Notes under the pieces: generated by a model | What the model was told of the DNA's origin: nothing | The model's database searches: none | What the model saw: the letters and a program-made list of their open reading frames with translations, nothing else | In this document: positions 10,901 through 18,216 of the stretch, piece after piece | Layout of the letters: each line of letters begins with the position of its first letter | How positions within the stretch are numbered: position 1 is the stretch's first letter | Program-made: the position numbers and the translations under genes | NCBI GenBank assembly: GCA_022592435.1 | Contig: JABYQS010000356.1 | Span: forward strand, 1 to 27,485 | DNA from: Cerioporus squamosus | Taxonomy: Eukaryota; Basidiomycota; Agaricomycetes; Polyporales; Polyporaceae | Length of the DNA: 27,485 nucleotides | Reading direction: 5' to 3'

Positions 10901-13422
10901 CCCACCGTCGCGAGCCAAGGGACGCTCGTGTCAAGGCTACCGTCGCTTGTACGCTCGCGCCGGGCACCTCAAAGAAGGTCCCAGTATCCATCCGATTTCC
11001 CGCGGACTCGGATTGTGCATTCGTCGAACGAGTACTGGAAACGCCAACCGGAGACGGCGCCTTCTACGGAGCCCCCGATTCGTTCGTCAGTCGGGATGAT
11101 CCCTTCCTTCATGTCTCGAACCTGACCGATCGACCAGTCACCATTCGTCGTCACCAAGTGCTCGGGCACTCTAGGGATCCCCGAACCTGGCTGGACAAAC
11201 CTTCCCACTACTCCGAGGACCATCAGAAAGGTATTCTTGCTCACGCTACACTGATCCAACGACTAGCTCTGGACGCTAGCCATCGTCATGGGGCAGCCGT
11301 CCGAGCAGACCCCGTGGAGCTGAAAGCCGCACAGCGCGTTTCGGGAGTTGAAGACCCGCAGGCAGAAGCGCCTCTTGAAGGTGGCCCTAAGACGTCTGAA
11401 GCTCCTCCGGAAGACGTCCCTGGTGAAGCTCTCTTGCAGACCGTAGACATCTCACCGGAACTGGATGCAGAAGGACGCAGGAAGCTCGCGGAGGTCGTGC
11501 TACGAAACAAGGCAGCATTCTCAATAGATGGGAAGCTTGGGTCAGTACAGTCTCGATGTTCCATCCCACTTCGCCCGGGAGCTAAGGAGATCTCCCTACC
11601 ACCATTTCCAAGCTCTCCTGCGAAAAGAGAGGTTATCGACAAACAGATGGACGCCTGGATCGAGCTTGGCGTCATCGAACCATCTGTGTCCCCTTGGGGT
11701 GCTCCCGGCTTCATTGTCTACCGAAATGGTAAGCCGCGGATGGTCATCGACTATAGGAAGCTGAACGACCTTACCATTCCGGACGAATTTCCTCTGCCTA
11801 GGCAAGAAGACATCATGGCAGCACTGTCCGGTGCCCAATGGTTGTCGACCATGGACGCCCTAGCAGGATTCACGCAGGTACTCATCCGCGAAGAAGACCG
11901 ACCGAAGACCGCCTTTCGTACCCACAGAGGCCTGTATCAATTTCGTCGCATGCCGTTTGGACTGCGCAATGGCCCCAGCATCTTCCAACGAATAATGCAG
12001 ACGGTCCTCGCCCCATATCTCTGGGTGTTCGCCCTGGTGTACATCGACGACATTGTCGTTTATTCGCGCACTTTCGACGAACACGTCTCACATCTCGACG
12101 CCGTACTCGGGTCGGTAGCCTCTGCAGGTATCACGCTTTCCCCCGCGAAATGCCACCTCGGTTATCATTCGCTAATGCTACTTGGACAGAAAGTGTCACG
12201 CTTAGGGCTCTCCACCAACAGAGACAAGGTAGACGCGATCGCACAACTAGCTCCACCTAAGAATGTCAATGAGCTATATACATTCCTAGGTATGATGGTC
12301 TATTTCTCCTCGTACATCCCCTTTTATGCCTGGATTGCAGCGCCGCTATTCGCTCTTCTGAAGAAAGGACACGCTTGGAAATGGGAAGCAGTACATCAAG
12401 AAGCCTTCGAGCTTTGCAAGCAAGTTCTTATTCAAGCACCTGTTCGTGCACACCCTATGCCCGGCAAGCCGTATCGCGTATACTCGGATGCGTGCGACTA
12501 CGGCCTGGCGGCGATCTTGCAGCAAGTACAGCCCATCAAAATCAAGGATCTTCGTGGAACAAAGGTTTACGCCCGACTACTCAAGGCGTATCGTCAAGGT
12601 GAGCCCGTTCCCCGGTTGGTAGCTCAGCTGACGAAGGACGCCGACGACATCCCCGCGCCGGGTCCCTGGGCGGAAGACTTCGAGGACACCGAGGTCCATA
12701 TTGAGCAAGTCGTTGCGTACTGGTCTCGGATCTTGAAGGTAGCGGAACGAAATTACTCCCCGACAGAGCGGGAGGCCCTTGCGCTCCGTGAAGGGCTGAT
12801 CAAGTTTCAACCCCTCATTGAAGGTGAACGAATTTTGGCCATCACGGACCACGCCGCGTTAACTTGGAGCCGTACGTACCAGAACGTCAACCGAAGACTT
12901 CAGACCTGGGGAACCACCTTCGCGGCGTACCCGGACCTCAAGATCATTCATCGCGCCGGGCGAGTACACTCGAACGTGGACCCGATCTCCCGTCTCCGAC
13001 GACGTGTTCCCCTCCAGGAAGGACCAGCAAGCAGTCGCGACGACGAGAAGGTCCTGTCGATCGGTGATCAAGCTAACGACCAGCTTCGAAACACGCTAGA
13101 TGAGCTCGGACCGCGGTTTGAGGAGCGAGTACTCAAGGTCGCCCAACACCACGCTCGTGAGCTTGTAGATGACAGGCAGGGCGGTGCACTCGAAGTACCC
13201 CAGTACCTAGACTCTGACGCTTCTGTTTCTTTTGCATATGCAGCCGCAGGAACTAGCACTCTCCTCGTTGGACTCTCGGACGAGGAACGGCAGAAGTGGG
13301 CCGAAGGGTACCTATCTGACGCACACTACCGCGAGGTCCGAGCAACCCTATCGACGGAGGAACCAGATGACAGGTCTGTCTCGCGATACCCCATTACCAT
13401 CTCGACTCTGCCGCTAATCTAA
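7939..13422 (+). CDS. gag-pol: Gag-Pol polyprotein: capsid, zinc knuckle, protease, RT, RNase H
   Basis: 1,827 codons from ATG at 7939. Residues 1 to about 420 are a hydrophilic, proline/serine/acidic-rich Gag N-region. Residues about 420-610 are a retrotransposon capsid-like domain (MDIVPTWDGNTDTLARWILR onward). A CX2CX4HX4C zinc knuckle spans residues 658-671 (CQYCGSGKHWDREC). The aspartic protease has its catalytic DSGA at 841-844 and ILGNDF further on. Reverse transcriptase follows, with RMPFGLRNGPSIFQR and the YIDD active site at 1368-1371. RNase H has its first acidic residue at D1517 (YSDACDYGLAAIL) and SPTEREALALREG later. Gag and Pol are one frame with no stop between them, as in many fungal chromoviruses. 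The frame ends at 13422 just short of the integrase, which continues in the -1 frame. The shift lies close to 13387-13394, where there is a run of four C. The products would assemble cytoplasmic particles and copy the RNA to DNA. Confidence 0.95.
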   Translation: MNNPQTSKGKQAEARESTASESASIIEPPSRDEKGKARDTVASSEFTSSKLGPISDCFRPQPPVAEIDHFVFRKDVSTLMPTSSMSSRDLKDPILRERLDTAIQYGRDHMRHRLALYKYKANHNFLTRSQESAFAYELKALRDVLNNVWVDYCEQDPHYYLDKDAYLKLRTLLDGCANIASSSFYTTGKHCPPVPIWGLDTSYLTYEFNANDFEILSACFRREVECFLSELVSVHPDFLQTSRTSVPKTPGGTRQHEDHDPAEEYDRDDPPHFLRPTRVATGDRSRVTTGSGLTVRPDHSISQYLRDRRTAPSTGPSKLDRLLGRTTDREPLPPPPPSEEEEDSYHTPSRHSTRHSQHSLHSSRSHRGYRPPAEDPDPSDPSSGDDDHPRRGRDALRRRPTPTPRRQASPTARGPRTHEAHFDFKLKMDIVPTWDGNTDTLARWILRVNSISKKSSIIRQQLGMVVPQLFTGDAELWYYSLAEDDREECEQDWNILRAVIGNYFMNRSWVEKTRKQALTLRYREAGHSRELPSQYFIRKRELLELVYDSSESELITDIMAGAPLAWRTILTPRLYRTTADLQHAIKLHEDDLLELENVFASRSNPSYREGRPYPPAQPYRARTNLVGWSKGTSSPPFPKDDSNISAKATPESKGARPCQYCGSGKHWDRECRHARQGTKRARANFISQDTEELDAQEEYDAIYYDELSDSADEDEASEEHEVAARFTTAHTSKVSTEADASPDTSDDTPAIRVYSIVARSSSKPHAKTLRERLTNVLTKKSPGQTKSASDIAPDMPPPENLVDLQRPMARPPGCSFLGATATTVDARLGSLGNPTVPIVVDSGADITLISLKALNSLPDAPRPRSGQKVKLIQVTGNATINGYVPLDIFFDTPDGPVRMAVEAYVVKGMSTPFILGNDFAASYSISLLRQGGETRIQLGDSGRFVQAHSATSEGLRDDGGHVFQVQVRSPRVPAGDRAEARRLRFQCSHRREPRDARVKATVACTLAPGTSKKVPVSIRFPADSDCAFVERVLETPTGDGAFYGAPDSFVSRDDPFLHVSNLTDRPVTIRRHQVLGHSRDPRTWLDKPSHYSEDHQKGILAHATLIQRLALDASHRHGAAVRADPVELKAAQRVSGVEDPQAEAPLEGGPKTSEAPPEDVPGEALLQTVDISPELDAEGRRKLAEVVLRNKAAFSIDGKLGSVQSRCSIPLRPGAKEISLPPFPSSPAKREVIDKQMDAWIELGVIEPSVSPWGAPGFIVYRNGKPRMVIDYRKLNDLTIPDEFPLPRQEDIMAALSGAQWLSTMDALAGFTQVLIREEDRPKTAFRTHRGLYQFRRMPFGLRNGPSIFQRIMQTVLAPYLWVFALVYIDDIVVYSRTFDEHVSHLDAVLGSVASAGITLSPAKCHLGYHSLMLLGQKVSRLGLSTNRDKVDAIAQLAPPKNVNELYTFLGMMVYFSSYIPFYAWIAAPLFALLKKGHAWKWEAVHQEAFELCKQVLIQAPVRAHPMPGKPYRVYSDACDYGLAAILQQVQPIKIKDLRGTKVYARLLKAYRQGEPVPRLVAQLTKDADDIPAPGPWAEDFEDTEVHIEQVVAYWSRILKVAERNYSPTEREALALREGLIKFQPLIEGERILAITDHAALTWSRTYQNVNRRLQTWGTTFAAYPDLKIIHRAGRVHSNVDPISRLRRRVPLQEGPASSRDDEKVLSIGDQANDQLRNTLDELGPRFEERVLKVAQHHARELVDDRQGGALEVPQYLDSDASVSFAYAAAGTSTLLVGLSDEERQKWAEGYLSDAHYREVRATLSTEEPDDRSVSRYPITISTLPLI
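13387..13394 (+). other. Reading-frame shift between RNase H and integrase
   Basis: Upstream sequence reads in the Gag-Pol frame up to about SVSRY. The integrase frame is open back to this point and beyond, reading HYHLDSAANLIYFEDWNG, a typical lead-in to the integrase zinc domain. The two frames differ by one base at TACCCCAT. A single-base indel in the C run, an assembly error, or a programmed -1 shift would each explain it. There is no canonical slippery heptamer. Confidence 0.8.
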
Positions 13423-13454
13423 TCTACTTCGAAGACTGGAATGGGGCAAGCCGC

Positions 13455-15098
13455 TTGTGCGTTCCGGAAGACAAACGACTGGAGGTTATGAAAGAAGCCC
13501 ACGACACGATCATCGAAGGTGCGCACAGCGGGTACCACCGCACGTACAACAGGATCGCAAGCACCTACTACTGGCCTCGCATGTCTCGGGACATCAAGAG
13601 GTATGTCTCCACCTGTGACATCTGCCAGAAGGCTAAACCGCGCCGACACGCCCCCGTTGGTCTCCTGCAACCCATAGCCATACCCTCGCGACCATTCGAA
13701 GTAGTTACCATGGACTTCATCCCCGACCTTCTGAAGTCCTCCGGCTTTGACAGCTGTCTGGTCATAGTCGACAAACTGACTAAATACGGAATGTTCGTCC
13801 CTACCACCACCAAGATCACCGCTGAAGGGACTGCTCAGTTATTCTTTCATTATGTCGTAGCTCACTACGGCCTCCCTCGACAGGTTATCACGGACAGGGA
13901 CCCCCGCTGGAGTGCAGAGTTCTGGGAACGGATCTGCAAGAGCATGGGCATGCGTCGAGCACTGACGACGTCTCACCACCTGCAAGCCGACGGACAGAGT
14001 GAGATACTCAATCAGACTTTAGAGATCGCTCTCCGCGCGTATATATCATCTACTCGCGACGATTGGAGCTCTCATCTTGACGGCCTCATGCTCTCGTACA
14101 ACTCAACCCCACACACCGCCACGGGATTTGCGCCAGCTTATCTCCTTCGTGGGTACATGCCGACCACGGCTTCGACTCTCCTTCACGAGCCGGCCCCGAT
14201 TCCGCGACCACCTCCTCGACGAGTGGCTGGGGGGGGTAAGTCTGGGACAAAGGAGATCCTTTCTGGGCAGCAACTCGCCGACGAGATGGTAGAACACTTC
14301 GCAGCAGACCGTCATAAGGCGCAGCAAGCTCTCGCATTGGGTCAAAGTTTCCAGAAACGGGCTTACAACCGTGGCCGCCTTCAACTCGAATTCCAGGAAG
14401 GCGACCTCGTGCTGATCAATCCGCACTCTCTGGAGCTTCTTCGGAAGCAGAAGGGCCGAGGTCGAAAGCTTCTGATGAAGTACGATGGTCCGTTCGAAGT
14501 CATGAAGAAGGTTAGCCCAGTAGCGTACCGCTTGCGTTTTCCAGTTTCTTACGGGATACACCCTGTACTGAACATCGCTCATCTCGAGCGATACGAACAG
14601 TCTCCCCCAGAGTTCGGGGAACGCCCCCGCAAGAGACTGAACCGCGCCGACTTCGAAGAGCAACCCGAAATGGAAGTGGAGAAGATCATCGATGAACGGT
14701 GGATAACAGGCAACAAAGGTAGACGGATCAAGCAGTATCGTATCCGCTACGTGGGACTCGGAGCAGAAGAAGACGACTGGAAGACAAAGCAAGGTCTGCG
14801 TAATGCGCCCGACGTCCTGGCCGATTGGGAAATGAAGCCACGCAATGATTCGGAAGGTGAGCTAACCCCAGAACGACAGGAAAAAGGTGCCGATATTAAC
14901 GCCAAGCAGCTAGGGAAATTAACAGTGCGCGCGAACGAAGGGAATCCCGCCACTCGCACAGTCCGTCGCCCGCCAATGACTCCGGCCTTTGTTGCCACCA
15001 AGTCCTCGGCGGAAGGAGGACGTCGCAGCAAGAGGCTTGCAGAACAAAGAGGACGGTGCGAGCGAGCCCTGGAGGGTTCGACAGCAGCTCGAACCTGA
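13455..15098 (+). CDS. Integrase with C-terminal chromodomain
   Basis: About 547 codons from a nominal TTG at 13455. No ATG marks a true start, so the protein must come from the upstream frame by a shift. The zinc-binding domain uses H24, H28, C54 and C57. The catalytic core has D87 (TMDFIPDL), D146 (ITDRDPRW) and E182 (QADGQSEILNQ), giving the exact D-35-E spacing of retroviral-type integrases. A GPF-like stretch follows (KYDGPFEVMKKVSPVAYRLR). A chromodomain spans about residues 407-460 (EVEKIIDERW, YRIRYVGLG, W442). Chromodomains of this class bind methylated histone tails and steer insertion, usually to heterochromatin. The tail from 460 to the end is basic and low in complexity. Stop TGA lies at 15096-15098, and the same frame stays open into the third ORF. 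Confidence 0.93.
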   Translation: MCVPEDKRLEVMKEAHDTIIEGAHSGYHRTYNRIASTYYWPRMSRDIKRYVSTCDICQKAKPRRHAPVGLLQPIAIPSRPFEVVTMDFIPDLLKSSGFDSCLVIVDKLTKYGMFVPTTTKITAEGTAQLFFHYVVAHYGLPRQVITDRDPRWSAEFWERICKSMGMRRALTTSHHLQADGQSEILNQTLEIALRAYISSTRDDWSSHLDGLMLSYNSTPHTATGFAPAYLLRGYMPTTASTLLHEPAPIPRPPPRRVAGGGKSGTKEILSGQQLADEMVEHFAADRHKAQQALALGQSFQKRAYNRGRLQLEFQEGDLVLINPHSLELLRKQKGRGRKLLMKYDGPFEVMKKVSPVAYRLRFPVSYGIHPVLNIAHLERYEQSPPEFGERPRKRLNRADFEEQPEMEVEKIIDERWITGNKGRRIKQYRIRYVGLGAEEDDWKTKQGLRNAPDVLADWEMKPRNDSEGELTPERQEKGADINAKQLGKLTVRANEGNPATRTVRRPPMTPAFVATKSSAEGGRRSKRLAEQRGRCERALEGSTAART

Positions 15099-15197
15099 AG
15101 GATAAAAGGCACAGCAGCAAGTGGAGACGGCCCTCATCACCCACCGCCTCTCTCGCACTCAATCCTCACTCTCGTCTGCACCTCTCTCTTCTTCGAC
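15099..15197 (+). promoter_or_regulatory. In-frame, CT-rich spacer before the third ORF
   Basis: These 33 codons separate the integrase TGA from the ATG of the next ORF. They lie in the same frame and contain no further stop, so readthrough of a single TGA would fuse the two proteins. The second half is strongly pyrimidine-rich, like leaders in front of fungal start codons. Several AG dinucleotides at about 15112-15126 could be splice acceptors for a subgenomic mRNA. Which route is used cannot be told. Confidence 0.4.
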
Positions 15198-16466
15198 ATG
15201 CCCTTCTTCTCTCGCCCCTTCGACATCGGTTCCATCGACCGCTTCGACAACGGCACCGGCCGTTTCGCTCTTCCCTTGCAGTACCACCGACTCTTTTTCT
15301 TTGTGGTTAACCTCACCCGTCACCTCCGCGCCAAACGCTTCGTCGATGCCGATGGGCACGCCTTCATCCGCACCGACCCCGCCATGGTCGAGCTACTCGC
15401 TCAGTATGCTGCCGACCTTATGGCGCACATCGCGGCTGCCTCGCACGGTGGGATCCTTCCCGACGGTATCCCTATCACCTCACTCCGCGCCGGCTCCCTG
15501 GAGGAGCTCGGGCTCCTTCCGCCGCCCATTCTCCTGCTGTTCCGGTACCTCAGTGGCACCAACCCGCTCGCTCAGCAGAACCTCCCTGTTGAACTCTTCG
15601 ATCAATGGGCGAATGTCTTCCGAACCGCCGCTACCAAGACTCGGGAGTGGCTTACCGTCGCTCAGCGCCGTTCGCTTCTCCTCGGAGACTCGTGCGGGTG
15701 GAACTGGAAGGCTCCCTCGACGACCTTCGCTCTTCGCAAGGTAGCTGACGACGGTACGGATACTTATTCACCGCTATGTCCTTACTTTGCGACTGATCCT
15801 CGCACCGTGACAGGACGAGCTCGGGACGCTCTCGTTCTCCGCCGAACTCCGCCTCCGCCGTATACGTCTTCCTCTTCCGGTGAACCGAGCAGCGATCCAC
15901 CCGCGGGCAAGACTTCTACCGCGCTCATTCCTCACCCCATCTATGGACCTGGAGCTCAGAACGCTTTGGTTCCGTACCAGCCTCAGTCACCGCCGGCTGC
16001 TGCTAGGACCTCTACAGCTCTCATCCCTCACCCTATCTACGGACCGGGAGCCCAGAACGCTCTGATCCCATACCGACCTCCGATGCCGTGGATTGGGAAC
16101 CCGGGTGCGGGTATCATCGCTCCCCCGAACTCTGTCGTTGACGAGGAGCTCGAGCTCGACTCTGACTCCTCCTTCGAGACAGACTCCTCGAGTACCCCCT
16201 CGGAGGACTACTCTTCCGACTCTTTGTCCTACACTACCACCAGGACCTACGCCGACCAGTACTCGGACGGTGAGGTCAGGTACTACGACGTCGTCGACGT
16301 TGGCGTCCAGACGGACCCGGTCTACTCAGACTCCGAGGGTTCTATGACGGATGATGGTATGGATCAGACGGACTCGGTCTGTTCTGACTCCGAGGACTCC
16401 ATGCCGGAGCTCGAGTCCATGGGTGATCCCCGCGACATCATCGATCTCACTCTCGACGACGATTAG
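15198..16466 (+). CDS. Third retrotransposon ORF in the env position, unknown function
   Basis: 422 codons from ATG 15198 to TAG. I recognise no known fold. Residues 1 to about 205 look globular (MPFFSRPFDIGSIDRFDN start, then LPPPILLLFRYLSG and RSLLLGDSCGWNWK). There is no signal peptide and no clear membrane segment, so it is not a classical Env. Residues 206-320 are proline-rich, with PPPPY at 218-222 (a PPxY match) and two near-identical copies of TSTALIPHPIYGPGAQNAL. The rest is Ser/Asp/Glu-rich with two copies of a QTDxVxSDSExSM pattern. One of these overlaps GVQTD at 369-373, which resembles LC8 dynein light chain ligands. The last ten residues (DIIDLTLDDD) match a SUMO-interaction motif followed by acid residues. 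The long open frame in an otherwise gene-packed element argues that it is coding. Its role may be to contact host ubiquitin, transport or SUMO machinery; that is inference from short motifs only. Confidence 0.8.
   Translation: MPFFSRPFDIGSIDRFDNGTGRFALPLQYHRLFFFVVNLTRHLRAKRFVDADGHAFIRTDPAMVELLAQYAADLMAHIAAASHGGILPDGIPITSLRAGSLEELGLLPPPILLLFRYLSGTNPLAQQNLPVELFDQWANVFRTAATKTREWLTVAQRRSLLLGDSCGWNWKAPSTTFALRKVADDGTDTYSPLCPYFATDPRTVTGRARDALVLRRTPPPPYTSSSSGEPSSDPPAGKTSTALIPHPIYGPGAQNALVPYQPQSPPAAARTSTALIPHPIYGPGAQNALIPYRPPMPWIGNPGAGIIAPPNSVVDEELELDSDSSFETDSSSTPSEDYSSDSLSYTTTRTYADQYSDGEVRYYDVVDVGVQTDPVYSDSEGSMTDDGMDQTDSVCSDSEDSMPELESMGDPRDIIDLTLDDD
15906..16073 (+). repeat. Tandem protein motif in the third ORF
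   Basis: Two copies (about 15908-15976 and 16010-16078) encode TSTALIPHPIYGPGAQNAL, then V/I-PY. Over 22 aligned codons I count ten synonymous codon changes and one conservative amino-acid change (V to I). The peptide has therefore been held while the DNA drifted. Confidence 0.85.
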
Positions 16467-16486
16467 CTCAGGTACGTATTGAGTCT

Positions 16487-16496
16487 GGGGGGCGCG
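16487..16496 (+). promoter_or_regulatory. Weak polypurine tract candidate
   Basis: Six G (16487-16492) followed by CGCG abut the 3' LTR. This is the place for plus-strand priming, but the tract is short and interrupted by pyrimidines. Confidence 0.35.
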
Positions 16497-17046
16497 TGTT
16501 GTGGATCATTGCTCACTCCGGAATCGTTCTAGACCTTCAACGTGGATTAGACTCAAACGTACCTTTCTCTAGATGCTTCCTCCTTCCGGTGCTCGCTAGA
16601 CCTCTCTCGTACTAGACTTCTCTCGTACCTTCTCCTTTGCCCTAGAATGTTCCTGCCTTGATTCGTGTCCTCGTCGTCTCTGACAGAAGATTATAGAATA
16701 CTCTAGAATATGTTCCCTGTGGTAGTATATAAGAACAGGCCCTCTGCGCCTTGGAATCCATCGATCTTGTTACCTACAATTCATAGCGTGAACCGCGTGA
16801 ACTCCCTCGCCGTCCTAAGTGTGCAAGATCTGCCCTGCATACGCGTTGAGAGAGTTCTAGCAAGCTTAGCGCTGCTACGATCTCAATCTTCGGCGGCTAG
16901 TGTCCAATCGGATCTGTGCTCGACTTCGTGGGATTCATTCCAGTCTCTTCTTCTTCGTTGTGACTACTACTCGTACGCTACAAGGTTCTACTTACCTCTA
17001 CGCGATACGATCCGACTTCGATCCTCGAAGTCCTTAAGTCACAACA
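16497..17046 (+). repeat. 3' LTR (550 bp)
   Basis: Same length and, read base by base, the same sequence as the 5' LTR, from TGTTGTGG to CACAACA. A TATA-like box lies at 16726-16733. Confidence 0.97.
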
Positions 17047-17051
17047 GGGAT
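17047..17051. repeat. Target site duplication, right copy (GGGAT)
   Basis: Identical to 7201-7205 and adjacent to the LTR end, confirming that the two LTRs belong to one insertion event. Confidence 0.95.
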
Positions 17052-18054
17052 GCTATGGGATGGCCACGGTCGCCGACACTATCCTCACGATCGCCCTTAT
17101 CGTCGTTTTGCAGCGGAGTCGGACCGGCATGAAAGGGTTAGTCTCGTTTGATGTCTCTCACCCTCACCGTCAAGTCCTGATGATGCATTCCAGCACCGAT
17201 GATCTAATAGACATCTTGATAGTATATACGTTCAATACCGGTGCGTCCATCCTCCCTATGGGACGCATCTGTGGTTTCTGACTGCAGCTCACAGGACTTG
17301 TAACTGGGTAAGACAAAGCCTCAACTAGGGTCATAGCGTACCCTCATTGAGGTATCTCATCACAGCGTCTTCAGTGTTCTCTCCTTGATACTGGTGGGTT
17401 TCATTGCCGTGCACTGAAGACTCCACCATTGACGCTATCTAAGGCTTCTGCCATGCCGAAGAACTTCATATACCTCTGCTTCAACATCATCACCGCAAGA
17501 CGTGAGTGTTCCCAAGTCCTGCTCTGCATTTAGACATCAGATACTGACGACAAGAACCCGTTCAGTATACGCGAATACCCTGCTGGCAGCGTAAGTTACA
17601 CAATCCCTTTTTCGTGGTTCCTAGATGAGCTGATCACTCCGCCTCCAGAGTCAATTCCAGAGCCTTCAGCAGTCAGGGCGGATCGGAGGTTTTCGAGCTT
17701 GACAGGATACCGAGACCCCACGGTATTCTCCGCCCTGCAACTCGTTCGACGACCAGTGCCCACTGGGACACTCGGCAGGTTCGTTCATCCGCCTCCTGGA
17801 CTTGAAGTCAATTGCTCACTCAGTCCCAGGCCGACGAACACTGTACTTCGGTCCTGAACATCAAGGCTGCAGGAAGAGCAGAGGGAGATGTGGTCCCTGA
17901 GCTCAGAAGAGAGGTAGCGCGCGAAGACGACGCGCGGATGGACAGCAAGAGGAGCTCTACCGTCGTCGGTCATCCGTTCGCGGTCCAGCTACCTGCTTCG
18001 CCTGACACGAGGCCGGCCGCCGAGGATGTGAAGGGTATAGCTATTCGGGAGTAG
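17052..18054 (+). pseudogene. DUF6534 membrane protein gene, 3' part, after the retrotransposon
   Basis: Continues the exon cut at 7205: with one GGGAT counted, WLVSG joins CYGMATVADTILTIAL in frame and runs on to VVLQRSRTGMKG. Following exons are TDDLIDILIVYTFNT (ends about 17228), a 13-nt exon GACTTGTAACTGG (about 17295-17307), VFSVLSLIL, ASAMPKNFIYLCFNIITAR, YANTLLA, then VNSRAFSSQGG and a hydrophilic tail. All these junctions keep frame with GT-AG sites. Stop TAG lies at 18052-18054. The RSRTG and NTG motifs and the ending ANTLLAxVNSR are DUF6534 landmarks covering the last membrane segments. On its own this half lacks a proper start. It lies downstream of an LTR with a TATA box, so transcription from the LTR is possible. 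Confidence 0.85.
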
Positions 18055-18216
18055 AGTAGACCGAACGTAGTCTGACGACGCGCCGACAACGACAAGGAAG
18101 ATTATACAGTACAGTACGATATGACTACGAGAAGCGTAGACCGACCAAGAGTATACTGAGCAGGAAATTATATGCAAGATTAGAGCCGTATATCAACATG
18201 CAAGCGCACCCGTCGC

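Larger units (their letters stand above)
7206..17046 (+). mobile_element. Full-length Ty3/gypsy chromovirus-type LTR retrotransposon with an extra ORF
   Basis: The element is 9,841 bp with 550-bp LTRs at both ends, a target duplication GGGAT, and LTR ends TGTTGTG...CACAACA forming a 7-bp terminal inverted repeat. Internal order is primer binding site, leader, Gag-protease-reverse transcriptase-RNase H, integrase with chromodomain, a third ORF, then a weak G-rich tract before the 3' LTR. RT before integrase makes it Ty3/gypsy, and the C-terminal chromodomain places it with the chromoviruses. All catalytic residues I can check are present. The only visible defect is a frame change between RNase H and integrase. 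Reading both LTRs base by base I found no difference, so the insertion is recent. It lies in sense orientation inside an exon of a DUF6534 gene. Confidence 0.97.

Noticed and set aside
15198..16466. Third ORF as a classical envelope glycoprotein
   Set aside because: No signal peptide, no membrane-spanning helix, no Cys-rich ectodomain, and a very acidic, proline-rich C-terminal half. Only its position is env-like.
16710..17132. 140-codon plus-strand ORF, and a similar one at 7419-7784
   Set aside because: Both are the same LTR sequence read through into different flanks. They share their first ~105 codons because the LTRs are identical.
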